A stretch of DNA of 7,933 bases from JBBQER01 sp038320885 (GTDB taxonomy: Bacteria > Actinomycetota > Acidimicrobiia > IMCC26256 > PALSA-610): assembly GCA_038320885.1 (NCBI GenBank), contig JBBQER010000135.1:1-7933 (forward strand). Reading direction: 5' to 3'. Positions 1-6,196 of the stretch are shown here, in pieces. Every line of letters begins with the position of its first letter. The first letter of the stretch is position 1. Below the pieces are notes generated by a model. The model was not told the origin of the DNA. It ran no database searches and saw only the letters and a list, made by a program, of their open reading frames with translations. A program made the position numbers and the translations under genes.

Positions 1-1501
1 CGGCGTCGAACGCCGATGCGGCCTGCGCCGGCGACTCGGGCGCGATTTCCACCGGCGTCGAGGAAACCGGCTCCGGGTCGACCGTCTGCGGATCGATGGT
101 CTTGATCGCTTCTGGTTCGGACGTGAGCGTCGCCATGGCCGCGTCGACCTCGCGAGAGGCATGCTCGAGGTCGCGACGCGCTTGTTCGAGCTCGCGGCGG
201 GTCTGCTCGAGCTCGGTCTGGCTCTGCTCCAACGATGCGTGCATCGCGGCGAGCTCGTCGCCGATTGTGACCGCGTGCTTGCGGAGTTGCTCGACGTCGG
301 CGACGGCGTGCTCGAGTTGCTCGGCGGACTCGGCCGCTTGCGTCTTGGCGTCCGTACGCGCGGCGACGGCGGCTTCGAGCTCGGCTTCGAGATCGGTGAC
401 CCGCCCGGCCGAGCTCTCGGCAGCCCGGGTGATGGTTGTGAGCTGGGCGCCGAGATCGGCGACGCGCGCCTGGGATGCCGACCGCTCGGAGTCGAGGAAC
501 TCGTTGCGCTCGGCCAGCTCGCGGCGCGTCGTCTCCAGATCGATCCCGGCGAGGTTCCGGGCTTCCGTCGCCTCGGCGGCGATCTTCTCGGCCTGCACCG
601 TCGTTTCGAGGGCCGTCGCCAGCTCCGCTTCGGACTTGTCGGCCCGGGCGGCCTGCACATCGAGGTCGGCGAGCAGCCGCGTCATGTCCTCGTCGGTGGC
701 CGCAGCCTGCGCACGAAGCCGTGCGAGCTCACCGTCGCCCTCCGTGATCGATCGCAGCTCGGTCGTCGCGCGGTCGCGCTCGACGGTGGTGTCGCGCAGC
801 TGCTCCTCGACCCTCACGAGCCGGCCGTGGTCTTCTTCGGCGCGCCGGCGCGCGGTCTCCAACGCGATCTCGAGATTGCGCTCGGCCGAGCGCTGGGCCT
901 CCTCCGCCCGCGCCAGGTCGGCCCGCGCCTTCGCCTGCGCCTCCTGCTCGTCGCGCAGGCGCTGCGAGTACTCGTCGAGGAGGCTGTCGTGGTCGAAAAG
1001 CGTCCCGCGCATGCGGTCGAGCTCGTCGACCACCCGCGAGTGCTCGTCGTGCACGCGCTCCATCTCGGTCGCGAGCTCGGTCCGCGCCTGATGGGTCGCG
1101 GCGAAACGGGCCTGCGCGGCGCGTTGCTCCTCGGTAGAACGGAGTCGCTCGATCTCGCGCCGGAGTGCCGACGCCGTGCGCTCGGCGTGCGTTCGTGCGC
1201 TCGCCTCTTCTTCGAGCAGCACGCGCTCGGCTTCCAGGACCCGGCGCGCTTCTTCGGCGGCCCGGAGGTTGTTGCGCGCGAGCGCCTCGACCTCGGCCAG
1301 CCGCTTCATGGCGCCGCGCCGGCCGGCACCCACGGGCGCGGCGTCGACGGGAACGGGCTGGAGCGTCAGGACCGGGGCCGGCGGCAACGGCGCTCGCTCG
1401 CGTTCGGCCAGCATCTCGTCCAAGAGGAGCTTGCGCGTACTCCCCGCCTCGGTTGGCCCGAGGTCGGCGGTCGCGCCGGGTTCGGCGGGAGAATTAGCCA
1501 T
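1..1501 (-). CDS. Long coiled-coil protein of unknown function (C-terminus beyond the window)
   Basis: An open frame of 500 codons starts at ATG 1501-1499 and leaves the window at position 1 without a stop. Residues 1-64 are a Pro/Ala-rich head containing TRKLLLDEMLAERER. Residues from about 65 to 455 are almost free of Pro and rich in Ala, Glu, Arg and Leu with heptad spacing, so a coiled-coil rod of roughly 390 residues is predicted. From about 457 to the edge the chain becomes rich in Pro, Glu, Ser and Thr, as in a disordered acidic tail. There is no signal peptide or membrane segment, so it is probably cytoplasmic. I do not recognise the family; a cytoskeletal, DivIVA-like or SMC-like scaffold role would only be a guess from shape. 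The start is uncertain: the ATG has AAGG directly touching it, which is too close for a normal ribosome site, and an in-frame GTG lies at 1534-1532. No clear promoter is seen in the 95 bp after tesB, so read-through from the tesB operon is possible. Confidence 0.8.
   Translation of the reverse strand, partial: MANSPAEPGATADLGPTEAGSTRKLLLDEMLAERERAPLPPAPVLTLQPVPVDAAPVGAGRRGAMKRLAEVEALARNNLRAAEEARRVLEAERVLLEEEASARTHAERTASALRREIERLRSTEEQRAAQARFAATHQARTELATEMERVHDEHSRVVDELDRMRGTLFDHDSLLDEYSQRLRDEQEAQAKARADLARAEEAQRSAERNLEIALETARRRAEEDHGRLVRVEEQLRDTTVERDRATTELRSITEGDGELARLRAQAAATDEDMTRLLADLDVQAARADKSEAELATALETTVQAEKIAAEATEARNLAGIDLETTRRELAERNEFLDSERSASQARVADLGAQLTTITRAAESSAGRVTDLEAELEAAVAARTDAKTQAAESAEQLEHAVADVEQLRKHAVTIGDELAAMHASLEQSQTELEQTRRELEQARRDLEHASREVDAAMATLTSEPEAIKTIDPQTVDPEPVSSTPVEIAPESPAQAASAFDA
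152..235 (-). repeat. Four tandem 21-bp units coding heptads
   Basis: Inside the coiled-coil gene, four consecutive 7-residue units are read on the minus strand: SLEQSQT, ELEQTRR, ELEQARR and DLEHASR. The second and third units differ at one residue. The underlying DNA has the same 21-bp period with synonymous drift. This is a coding heptad repeat near the C-terminal end of the rod, probably from local duplication or strong heptad selection. Confidence 0.7.
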
Positions 1502-1596
1502 CCTTCGGTTCTTCGGCGTCCGACCCCATCTCACTTGATGCCACGGAGCGTGATCCACCAGGGATTTTCCCGGCCCGGAACGATCCGATGGCTACC

Positions 1597-2397
1597 TCAG
1601 CGCCGATCCCGGGCCAACGCCTCCTGGGCGACCGACGCGACGTGCACACCGTCGCGGTCGAAGACCCGGGCGAACGCCAGGCCGCGCCCGTCGGCGACCC
1701 CGCCGCCCCGCAGCTCGTACAGCAGCCATTCGTCGGCTCGCAGCGGGCGATGGAACCAGATCGCGTGGTCCAAGCTGGCCGTGAAAACACGGTCCCAGTC
1801 GGGTACGACGGGATGCGCGCCGAGTGCGGTGCCCAACGGGTACTCGTCGGAGCAATAGGTGAACGCGCACGCGTGGAGCATCGGATCGTCGCTCAACGGT
1901 TCGGGAACGCGGATCCAACCGAGCTCGTAGGGCTCCGGGTCGACCCGCCGCGAGACGTCTCGACGCTCGAAGTGGAGATCCGTCGGGACGCCCGCCAGCG
2001 TCTCGGGCGCGGCGACGCCGGTGGGCGCGGAGATCGCGGGCAGGTCGATCGAGTCCTCGGGCCGATGGAAGCTGGCGATGAGGTTCAAGACCGCGCCGCG
2101 CGCTTGGTACGCGACGACCTGACGGGTGGCGAACGAGCCGCTGTCGCGGACCCGCTCGACCTCGTAGAGGACGGGCTGGCGCTCGTCGCCGGCTTGCACG
2201 AAGTACGCGTGCAGCGACTGGGCGCGCAGGTAATCGTCGACGGTGAGCCCGGCGGCGCGCAACGCCTGGGCGACGACCTGTCCGCCGTAGATCCGGCCCC
2301 ATCCCAACACCGGCCCGGCGCCGAGATACGCGTCGGGCTTGACCTGTTCGAGTGAGAGCAGCGACGTGAGGTCGCTGACCGGATGTATGGAGACCAA
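1597..2397 (-). CDS. tesB: Acyl-CoA thioesterase II (TesB family)
   Basis: This 266-residue protein has the double hotdog layout of TesB, which hydrolyses acyl-CoA to free acid and CoA in the cytoplasm. Visible family motifs are YGGQVVAQAL (37-46), SLHAYFVQAGD (61-71), RDSGSFATR (84-92), LDHAIWFHRPLRADEWLLY (209-227) and a C-terminal VASVAQEAL. By alignment from memory with E. coli TesB (Asp204, Thr228, Gln278), the catalytic residues are Asp184 in YCSD, Ser208 in ASLDH and Gln258 in VAQE, so all three functions are kept. Length is slightly below the 286 residues of the E. coli enzyme. The start is TTG at 2397-2395: no other in-frame start would keep the N-terminal strand, and GAGAG overlapping the upstream stop lies 9 nt before it. 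It is 12 bp downstream of the histidine phosphatase and is presumably co-transcribed. Likely role is trimming acyl-CoA pools during fatty-acid or sterol catabolism (inference). Confidence 0.93.
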   Translation of the reverse strand: MVSIHPVSDLTSLLSLEQVKPDAYLGAGPVLGWGRIYGGQVVAQALRAAGLTVDDYLRAQSLHAYFVQAGDERQPVLYEVERVRDSGSFATRQVVAYQARGAVLNLIASFHRPEDSIDLPAISAPTGVAAPETLAGVPTDLHFERRDVSRRVDPEPYELGWIRVPEPLSDDPMLHACAFTYCSDEYPLGTALGAHPVVPDWDRVFTASLDHAIWFHRPLRADEWLLYELRGGGVADGRGLAFARVFDRDGVHVASVAQEALARDRR

Positions 2398-2409
2398 GTA
2401 GTCAGGCTC

Positions 2410-2994
2410 TCATGCCTGGGCGCGGACGTTCCAAGTGCGCAGCACGCGGCCTTCGTGCTCGTGGCCGATCACCGAGAGCCCGGCCGGGTCGAGCGCGAGC
2501 CGGGCTCCGGCGCGCGCTCCCAGGTCGACGGCAACTGCGGCCAGGATCCGGAGCTGGTGCCCGTGTCCGAAGACCAACACATCGCCCGCGGCAGTGGCGC
2601 AACGCGCGAGCACGCGTTCGGCGCGCTCCGCGACCTGGTCGAGCGTTTCCCCGTTCGGCAGCGGACCCGTCCATACCGTCCAATGCGCCCATTCCGGCCC
2701 CCGCGCCCGTATCCCCGCGGTGGTCAGCCCTTCGAAGTCGCCGTAGTCCCACTCGCGCAGCTCGGGAACGACCGCGCAGTGCTCGAAACCCGCGAGGCGC
2801 GCGGTCTCGAGCGCGCGCAAGGCCGGGCTCGCGAGGACGAGCTCGAAGCCGTGACCGGCGAGGCGAGGCGCGAGCGCGGCGGCCGCCGCTCGGCCCGCAT
2901 CGGTGAGCGATACGTCGGTCCGCCCCGTGTGACGACCCGCCTCGCTCCACTCGGTCGGCCCGTGGCGTACGAGCCAGATCTCGGAGGGTTTCAC
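2410..2994 (-). CDS. Histidine phosphatase family protein, SHB17-like
   Basis: A 194-residue phosphatase of the phosphoglycerate-mutase-like superfamily. The chain opens with LVRHGPTEWSEAGRHTGRTD; Arg10, His11 and Gly12 form the RHG motif, with His11 the residue that becomes phosphorylated. Arg60 in SPALRA, acid Glu81 in LREWDYGDFEG, and His144 in VFGHGHQLR complete the pocket. The EW(D/E)YGD(F/Y)EG and HTGRTD strings, the NGET motif and the late GLSV segment resemble yeast sedoheptulose-1,7-bisphosphatase Shb17, so a sugar-phosphate phosphatase role is more likely than mutase activity; the actual substrate cannot be read from sequence. The start is GTG 2994-2992, placing the first beta strand right at the N terminus; a GAGG lies 12 nt upstream, rather far. 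It is the first gene of an operon with tesB and is divergent from the P450 remnant. Confidence 0.92.
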   Translation of the reverse strand: MKPSEIWLVRHGPTEWSEAGRHTGRTDVSLTDAGRAAAAALAPRLAGHGFELVLASPALRALETARLAGFEHCAVVPELREWDYGDFEGLTTAGIRARGPEWAHWTVWTGPLPNGETLDQVAERAERVLARCATAAGDVLVFGHGHQLRILAAVAVDLGARAGARLALDPAGLSVIGHEHEGRVLRTWNVRAQA

Positions 2995-3000
2995 CGTGTG

Positions 3001-3006
3001 ATCATG
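3001..3006 (-). promoter_or_regulatory. Possible -10 box of the phosphatase-tesB operon
   Basis: On the minus strand CATGAT lies exactly 6 nt before the GTG start at 2994. It keeps the A at position 2 and T at position 6 of the actinobacterial TANNNT consensus but not the first T. The spacing equals that of the two better candidates at 3870 and 7841, which would make the mRNA leaderless. No -35 element was recognised. Weak call. Confidence 0.25.
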
Positions 3007-3113
3007 CCTCGCGATGACATACGCGGCCGTGAGCGGAGCGTCGCAGCAACCGCTCCTCTACAGCTCGGCCGAAGGCACGACCATGCGGCCCCTGGGTACA
3101 GCAGCGCTGCTGC

Positions 3114-3839
3114 GTGACTATGGAGCTGCTCGGTGTTCCCGCCGCCGACCGCAACATGTTGCGGCACTGGATGGAACGCGACCCTCGACCGGCTCGAAGT
3201 GCCGCCCTACATCCCCGATCACTCGATCGAAGCCATGGGCCGCGCGGGCGAGTATCGGGATGCGCTCGTCAAGGAGAAGCGCGCGCATCTCGACGACGGC
3301 TTCATCTCGAAGTTGTGCGAAGCCGAGATCGTCGACGACGACGGTGTCGACGCGACTCACTGATCGCGAAGTCATCGGTTTGGCGTCGCTCATCGGATCG
3401 GCGGGGACCGAGACGCTCACCAAGCTCCTCGCGAACGGGCGGTGCTGTTCCACCGCAACCAGTCCGAGTGGACGAAGGTGCTCGACGACCGTGCCAAGGT
3501 CCCGGGCGCCGTCAAAGAGACGTTGCGGTACTGGGCACCTTCGCAGTATCAGGGCCGCGTGCTCACCGACGACGTCACCGCGCACGGAGTGACGATACCG
3601 AAGGGATCACGCGTGCTCCTGCTCAACGGCGCGGCGAACCGCGACGAACGCGAGTACGCAAGCGCAGATCGATTCGACATCGAACGGCCCCACCACGTTG
3701 CCGTCGGTTTCGGCTACGGCTTGCACTTCCGTCTCGGCACGGCGCTGGCTCGACTCGAAGGTCGCGTCGGCCTCGAAGAGTTCGCGGCGCGTGCACATGA
3801 GCACGGCTACGCGAGCGTCCCTTCGCGGCGGTGCCATAA
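3114..3839 (+). pseudogene. Cytochrome P450 pseudogene, 5'-truncated and frameshifted
   Basis: P450 sequence is spread over several reading frames. ELLGVPAADRNMLRHWM (from 3114, frame 3) continues as LDRLEVPPYIPDHSIEAMGR in frame 1 until a TGA at 3361. RLTDREVIGLASLIGSAGTET, the I-helix with its AGxxT, is in frame 2. VLFHRNQSEW onward returns to frame 1, with the ExxR motif intact in KETLRYW (Glu 3517-3519, Arg 3526-3528). Indels fall near 3175 (probable extra A), 3347-3355 and 3438 (probable lost base). The haem loop reads VGFGYGLHFRLGTALAR: the codon at 3730-3732 is CGT (Arg) where the iron-ligating Cys is invariant. After LEEFAAR the family's usual stretch of about 15-20 residues is missing. 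The tail HGYASVP is followed, one frame away, by PFAAVP and TAA at 3837-3839. About 150 N-terminal residues are absent. It cannot yield a working monooxygenase; the former substrate is unknown. Confidence 0.9.
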
Positions 3840-3866
3840 GGGTTTCCATGAACGGCGAGCGCCCCG

Positions 3867-3875
3867 TGGTAGCGT
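3867..3875 (+). promoter_or_regulatory. Extended -10 promoter for the M23 peptidase gene, leaderless layout
   Basis: TAGCGT (3870-3875) matches TANNNT and is preceded by TGG, an extended -10 (TGn). The GTG start at 3882 follows after exactly 6 nt, where transcription would begin. No Shine-Dalgarno sequence is present before the GTG, which supports a leaderless mRNA. No good -35 hexamer was found. The element lies 30 bp past the last P450 codon. Confidence 0.55.
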
Positions 3876-3881
3876 CCCGAC

Positions 3882-5009
3882 GTGCATTTTCCCGGTCGAT
3901 TCGCCGGGGTTCGTCGTGCGATCATCGTCGGCCTCGTCACCGCGTTGGCGGTGACCCTCTCGGCGCCGGCTGCGTCCGCCGCGCGCGACCCGCTCGCTGA
4001 TGCACAGAGCCGGATCACCGCGGCCCAAGAAGCCGCCGATCGAGCCGCGGCGGCGTACGACGCCGCACAAACGCGTTACTACACGCTGCAACACGACGCC
4101 GAGGTGACTCGCAGCAACATCGCGTCGCTGCGAGCGACCCAGCAAGCCCTCGCGGCAAGCGTCGCCCGGCGCGCAGTCGGCCTCTACATGCGAGCCGATG
4201 GGACCGGCTTCGAGGACATGTTCTCCGGGAGCGACGTGCTCGACGCGGCGCGGCGGACAACGCTCGGCGCCGCCGCGAACGCGCACGACGACGTCGTGAT
4301 CAGTCGGCTCCGAGCGACAACGGAGGATCTGGACATTCGTCAAGCATCCTTGCGGTCGCAGCTCGACGACGCGAAGAGCGCGCTCGACCAGGTTCGCTCC
4401 GAGCAAGCCTCCTTGGAACGATCACTAGCGGAGGCGCAGCAGGCGGAACAGGATCTGCGCGCCCGGCTCGACCGTGAGCGCCGCGCGAACGAGTACGCGG
4501 CGCGCGTGCGCGCGGCGCGTGCGTCCGCACCGTCGCCCGCCGACTCGTCATCGGGGTCGTCGCCGGGCTCATCGGGCTCGACCACCTCGAATGACCCGCC
4601 GCAGATCATCGTGAGCGGTGATTGGGTCTGCCCGGTGCAAGGCGCGGTCTCGTTCACCGACACCTTCGGCGCGCCGCGCGGCGGTCACACCCACAAGGGC
4701 GTCGACATGTTCGCCGCCACGGGCACGCCGCTCGTGGCCGTCGTCGCCGGCTCGCTGTTCTTCCAGAGTGACAATCTCGGCGGGCTCGCCGCGTACGTCA
4801 CGGGCAACGACGGCACGACCTACTACTACGCGCACCTCAACGACTATGTCGGCGGTGGCCGCACGGTCTCCACGGGCGAGCTCATCGGTCACGTCGGCAA
4901 TACCGGCGACGCGTCGGGGGGGCCGTCGCACCTGCATTTCGAGATCCGTCCCGGTGGGCCGAACGGATCCGCCATCGACCCGACCCCAACGGTCGCCGCC
5001 CACTGCTGA
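3882..5009 (+). CDS. Secreted M23 peptidase with PcsB/RipC-like coiled-coil domain
   Basis: This 375-residue cell-wall endopeptidase precursor has four parts. Residues 1-33 are a Sec signal peptide: basic GVRRA, a hydrophobic core, then SAPAASA with cleavage expected before ARDPL. Residues about 36-212 are Ala/Glu/Arg-rich coiled coil, interrupted by LYMRADGTGFEDMFSGSDVLDAARR (around 101-125), which resembles the inter-helix region of PcsB, CwlO and RipC proteins. Residues about 213-240 are a Ser/Gly/Pro linker. Residues about 245-375 are a LytM/M23 domain that cuts peptidoglycan cross-bridges. Zinc ligands are visible: His271 and Asp275 in HKGVD and His352 in HLHFEI; His318 in YYAHL and His350 are the catalytic partners. 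All active-site residues are present, so it should be active, presumably held off until the coiled coil is engaged, as known for FtsEX-controlled relatives. No FtsE or FtsX gene is visible here. GTG 3882 is the start because it gives a proper signal peptide and fits the promoter. Confidence 0.92.
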   Translation: MHFPGRFAGVRRAIIVGLVTALAVTLSAPAASAARDPLADAQSRITAAQEAADRAAAAYDAAQTRYYTLQHDAEVTRSNIASLRATQQALAASVARRAVGLYMRADGTGFEDMFSGSDVLDAARRTTLGAAANAHDDVVISRLRATTEDLDIRQASLRSQLDDAKSALDQVRSEQASLERSLAEAQQAEQDLRARLDRERRANEYAARVRAARASAPSPADSSSGSSPGSSGSTTSNDPPQIIVSGDWVCPVQGAVSFTDTFGAPRGGHTHKGVDMFAATGTPLVAVVAGSLFFQSDNLGGLAAYVTGNDGTTYYYAHLNDYVGGGRTVSTGELIGHVGNTGDASGGPSHLHFEIRPGGPNGSAIDPTPTVAAHC

Positions 5010-5016
5010 GGGCGCG

Positions 5017-5034
5017 GCGCGGCCCGGGCCGCGC
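5017..5034. terminator. Perfect 18-bp GC palindrome between convergent genes
   Basis: The sequence GCGCGGCCCGGGCCGCGC reads identically on both strands. It sits 7 bp after the M23 stop (TGA 5007-5009) and 1 bp before the dehydrogenase stop on the other strand (5036-5038). As RNA it folds into a 7-bp all-GC stem with a CCGG loop in either direction. There is no U-tract, so it is a stem-only (actinobacterial style) bidirectional terminator candidate. Confidence 0.6.
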
Positions 5035-5035
5035 G

Positions 5036-6136
5036 TCAGATCGTGAGGACCGTGCGGAGGCCGACACCGGCGGTCATGTCGGCCATCGCCTCGTTGACCT
5101 CGACCAGCGGACGACGGGCGGTGATCATTCCCTCGAGATCGAGCCGGCCCGCGCGCCACAGTGCGATGAGACGCGGGATGTCACGGCGACCGTTGCAGCT
5201 CCCGAGAAACGAACCCATGATCTTGCGCTCGCTCAACGCGATGAACACCGGCGGCGAGAGACTCAACGTCTGATCGAGTCCGCCGGCGCCGACGAGAACC
5301 GTCGTCCCGCCGTTGCGCGTCGACCAGAGACAGCTCTCGATCACCACGCTCGCGCCCACCGCGTCGAACGCGTAGTCGACGCCGATCCCGTTGGTGATCG
5401 CCTGCACGCGCTCCATGACGTTTTCAGAAGTGGGATCGATCACGTCGGTCGCGCCGAAGTGCGCGGCCGCCTCGCGCTTCTCCGCGACGGGGTCCGACAA
5501 GATGATGTTCACCGCGCCGGCGATACGCGCGCCCTGCATGATCGCGATCCCGATTCCCCCGCCGCCCGCGACGAGCACGGTCGCGCCTTCGGGAACCTTG
5601 GCCGTGTTCAGCACTGCACCGACCCCGGTCTGCACCGCGCAACCGATCACACACACGATCTCGAGCGGCGTGTCGTCGGCAACCTTGATCGCGCCCGACA
5701 CCGGCGTGATCACGTACTCGGCGAAGCCGCCCACGCCGACGCCGCGTAACACGGGCGAGCCGTTGCGGGACAGGGGTGTGTGACCGTCGCTGAGCATGCC
5801 CGTTGTAACAGCCGCCGTGTTGACGCAGCAGCCGTACTCCCCGCGCACACACCAGTAGCACTTGTTGCACGCGGCGATCGGCGACAGCACCACCTTGTCA
5901 CCGACCGCGAGCTCCGTCACCCCCAAGCCGACCGCTTCGACCGTTCCTGCGGCCTCGTGACCGAGGACGGTCGGTTCGGTCACAGGGAACGTCCCGTTCG
6001 TGAGCGAGAGATCGGAGTGGCAGACACCGCAGTGACTGACTTTCACGAGCACCTCACCGATCCGGGGATCTTCGATGTCGATGTCGCCGACGACTTCGAG
6101 GGGCTTCTCGGACGCTTCGATCAAGGCAGCACGCAT
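5036..6136 (-). CDS. Zinc-dependent alcohol dehydrogenase (MDR superfamily, class III-like)
   Basis: A 366-residue medium-chain dehydrogenase that oxidises an alcohol or adduct with NAD+. Catalytic zinc ligands are Cys39 in CGVCHSD, His60-Glu61 in GHE, and Cys166 in IGCAVQTGVGA. Structural zinc ligands are Cys90, Cys93, Cys96 and Cys104, with the usual 3-3-8 spacing. The Rossmann motif is VAGGGGIG (189-196), and Asp215 in ILSDP at the end of the second strand favours NAD over NADP. The overall pattern resembles the FrmA / mycothiol-dependent MscR group, but the substrate (alcohol, formaldehyde-thiol adduct or other) is not resolvable. ATG 6136-6134 is the start because the MRAALIEA N-terminus is typical. 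The same frame stays open to 7051, but that extension is antisense to the amidohydrolase and has no dehydrogenase character. A -10 box lies 7 nt upstream; a GGAAGG 13 nt upstream is too far to be a good ribosome site. Divergent from the amidohydrolase operon, so possibly co-regulated with it. Confidence 0.94.
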   Translation of the reverse strand: MRAALIEASEKPLEVVGDIDIEDPRIGEVLVKVSHCGVCHSDLSLTNGTFPVTEPTVLGHEAAGTVEAVGLGVTELAVGDKVVLSPIAACNKCYWCVRGEYGCCVNTAAVTTGMLSDGHTPLSRNGSPVLRGVGVGGFAEYVITPVSGAIKVADDTPLEIVCVIGCAVQTGVGAVLNTAKVPEGATVLVAGGGGIGIAIMQGARIAGAVNIILSDPVAEKREAAAHFGATDVIDPTSENVMERVQAITNGIGVDYAFDAVGASVVIESCLWSTRNGGTTVLVGAGGLDQTLSLSPPVFIALSERKIMGSFLGSCNGRRDIPRLIALWRAGRLDLEGMITARRPLVEVNEAMADMTAGVGLRTVLTI

Positions 6137-6143
6137 GACGCAG

Positions 6144-6153
6144 AAGCTACCTT
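6144..6153. promoter_or_regulatory. Overlapping divergent -10 boxes (dehydrogenase / amidohydrolase)
   Basis: AAGCTACCTT contains two TANNNT boxes on opposite strands sharing the central TA. The minus box TAGCTT (6149-6144) is 7 nt from the dehydrogenase ATG. The plus box TACCTT (6148-6153) would start transcription near 6160, giving about a 37-nt leader that includes the ribosome site of the amidohydrolase. The whole divergent gap is only 60 bp (6137-6196). No -35 elements or operator were recognised. Confidence 0.4.
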
Positions 6154-6186
6154 CCTGTTCCGCAGCCCGATCCGTACGGCCGCAGA

Positions 6187-6190
6187 GGAG
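6187..6190 (+). promoter_or_regulatory. Ribosome binding site that fixes the amidohydrolase start
   Basis: GGAG at 6187-6190, within AGAGGAG, is 6 nt before the GTG at 6197. It selects this GTG over the upstream in-frame open stretch, which reaches back to 5780 but is antisense to the dehydrogenase. Confidence 0.7.
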
Positions 6191-6196
6191 CGAGGC

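Noticed and set aside
161..1858. Plus-strand open frame of 565 codons, plus shorter ones at 96-1091 and 1176-1538
   Set aside because: These are antisense to the coiled-coil gene. The translations are low-complexity Leu/Gly/Arg or Ser/Arg/Ala strings with no domain, as expected opposite GAG/CTC/GCG-rich heptad codons. The frame also crosses the tesB boundary without any logic.
1588..2355. Plus-strand 255-codon frame opposite tesB, and the plus frames opposite the phosphatase (2383-3117, 2412-2906)
   Set aside because: They lie opposite genes with clear catalytic motifs, and their own translations show no family features.
3114..3839. Programmed frameshifting as an explanation for the split P450
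   Set aside because: There are three or more shifts in both directions at non-slippery sites, the N-terminal third is missing and the haem Cys is gone. Decay explains all of this; recoding does not.
5780..6196. Upstream extension of the amidohydrolase frame
   Set aside because: It is antisense to the dehydrogenase N terminus. The GTG at 6197 has a good GGAG site and starts at the first barrel strand.
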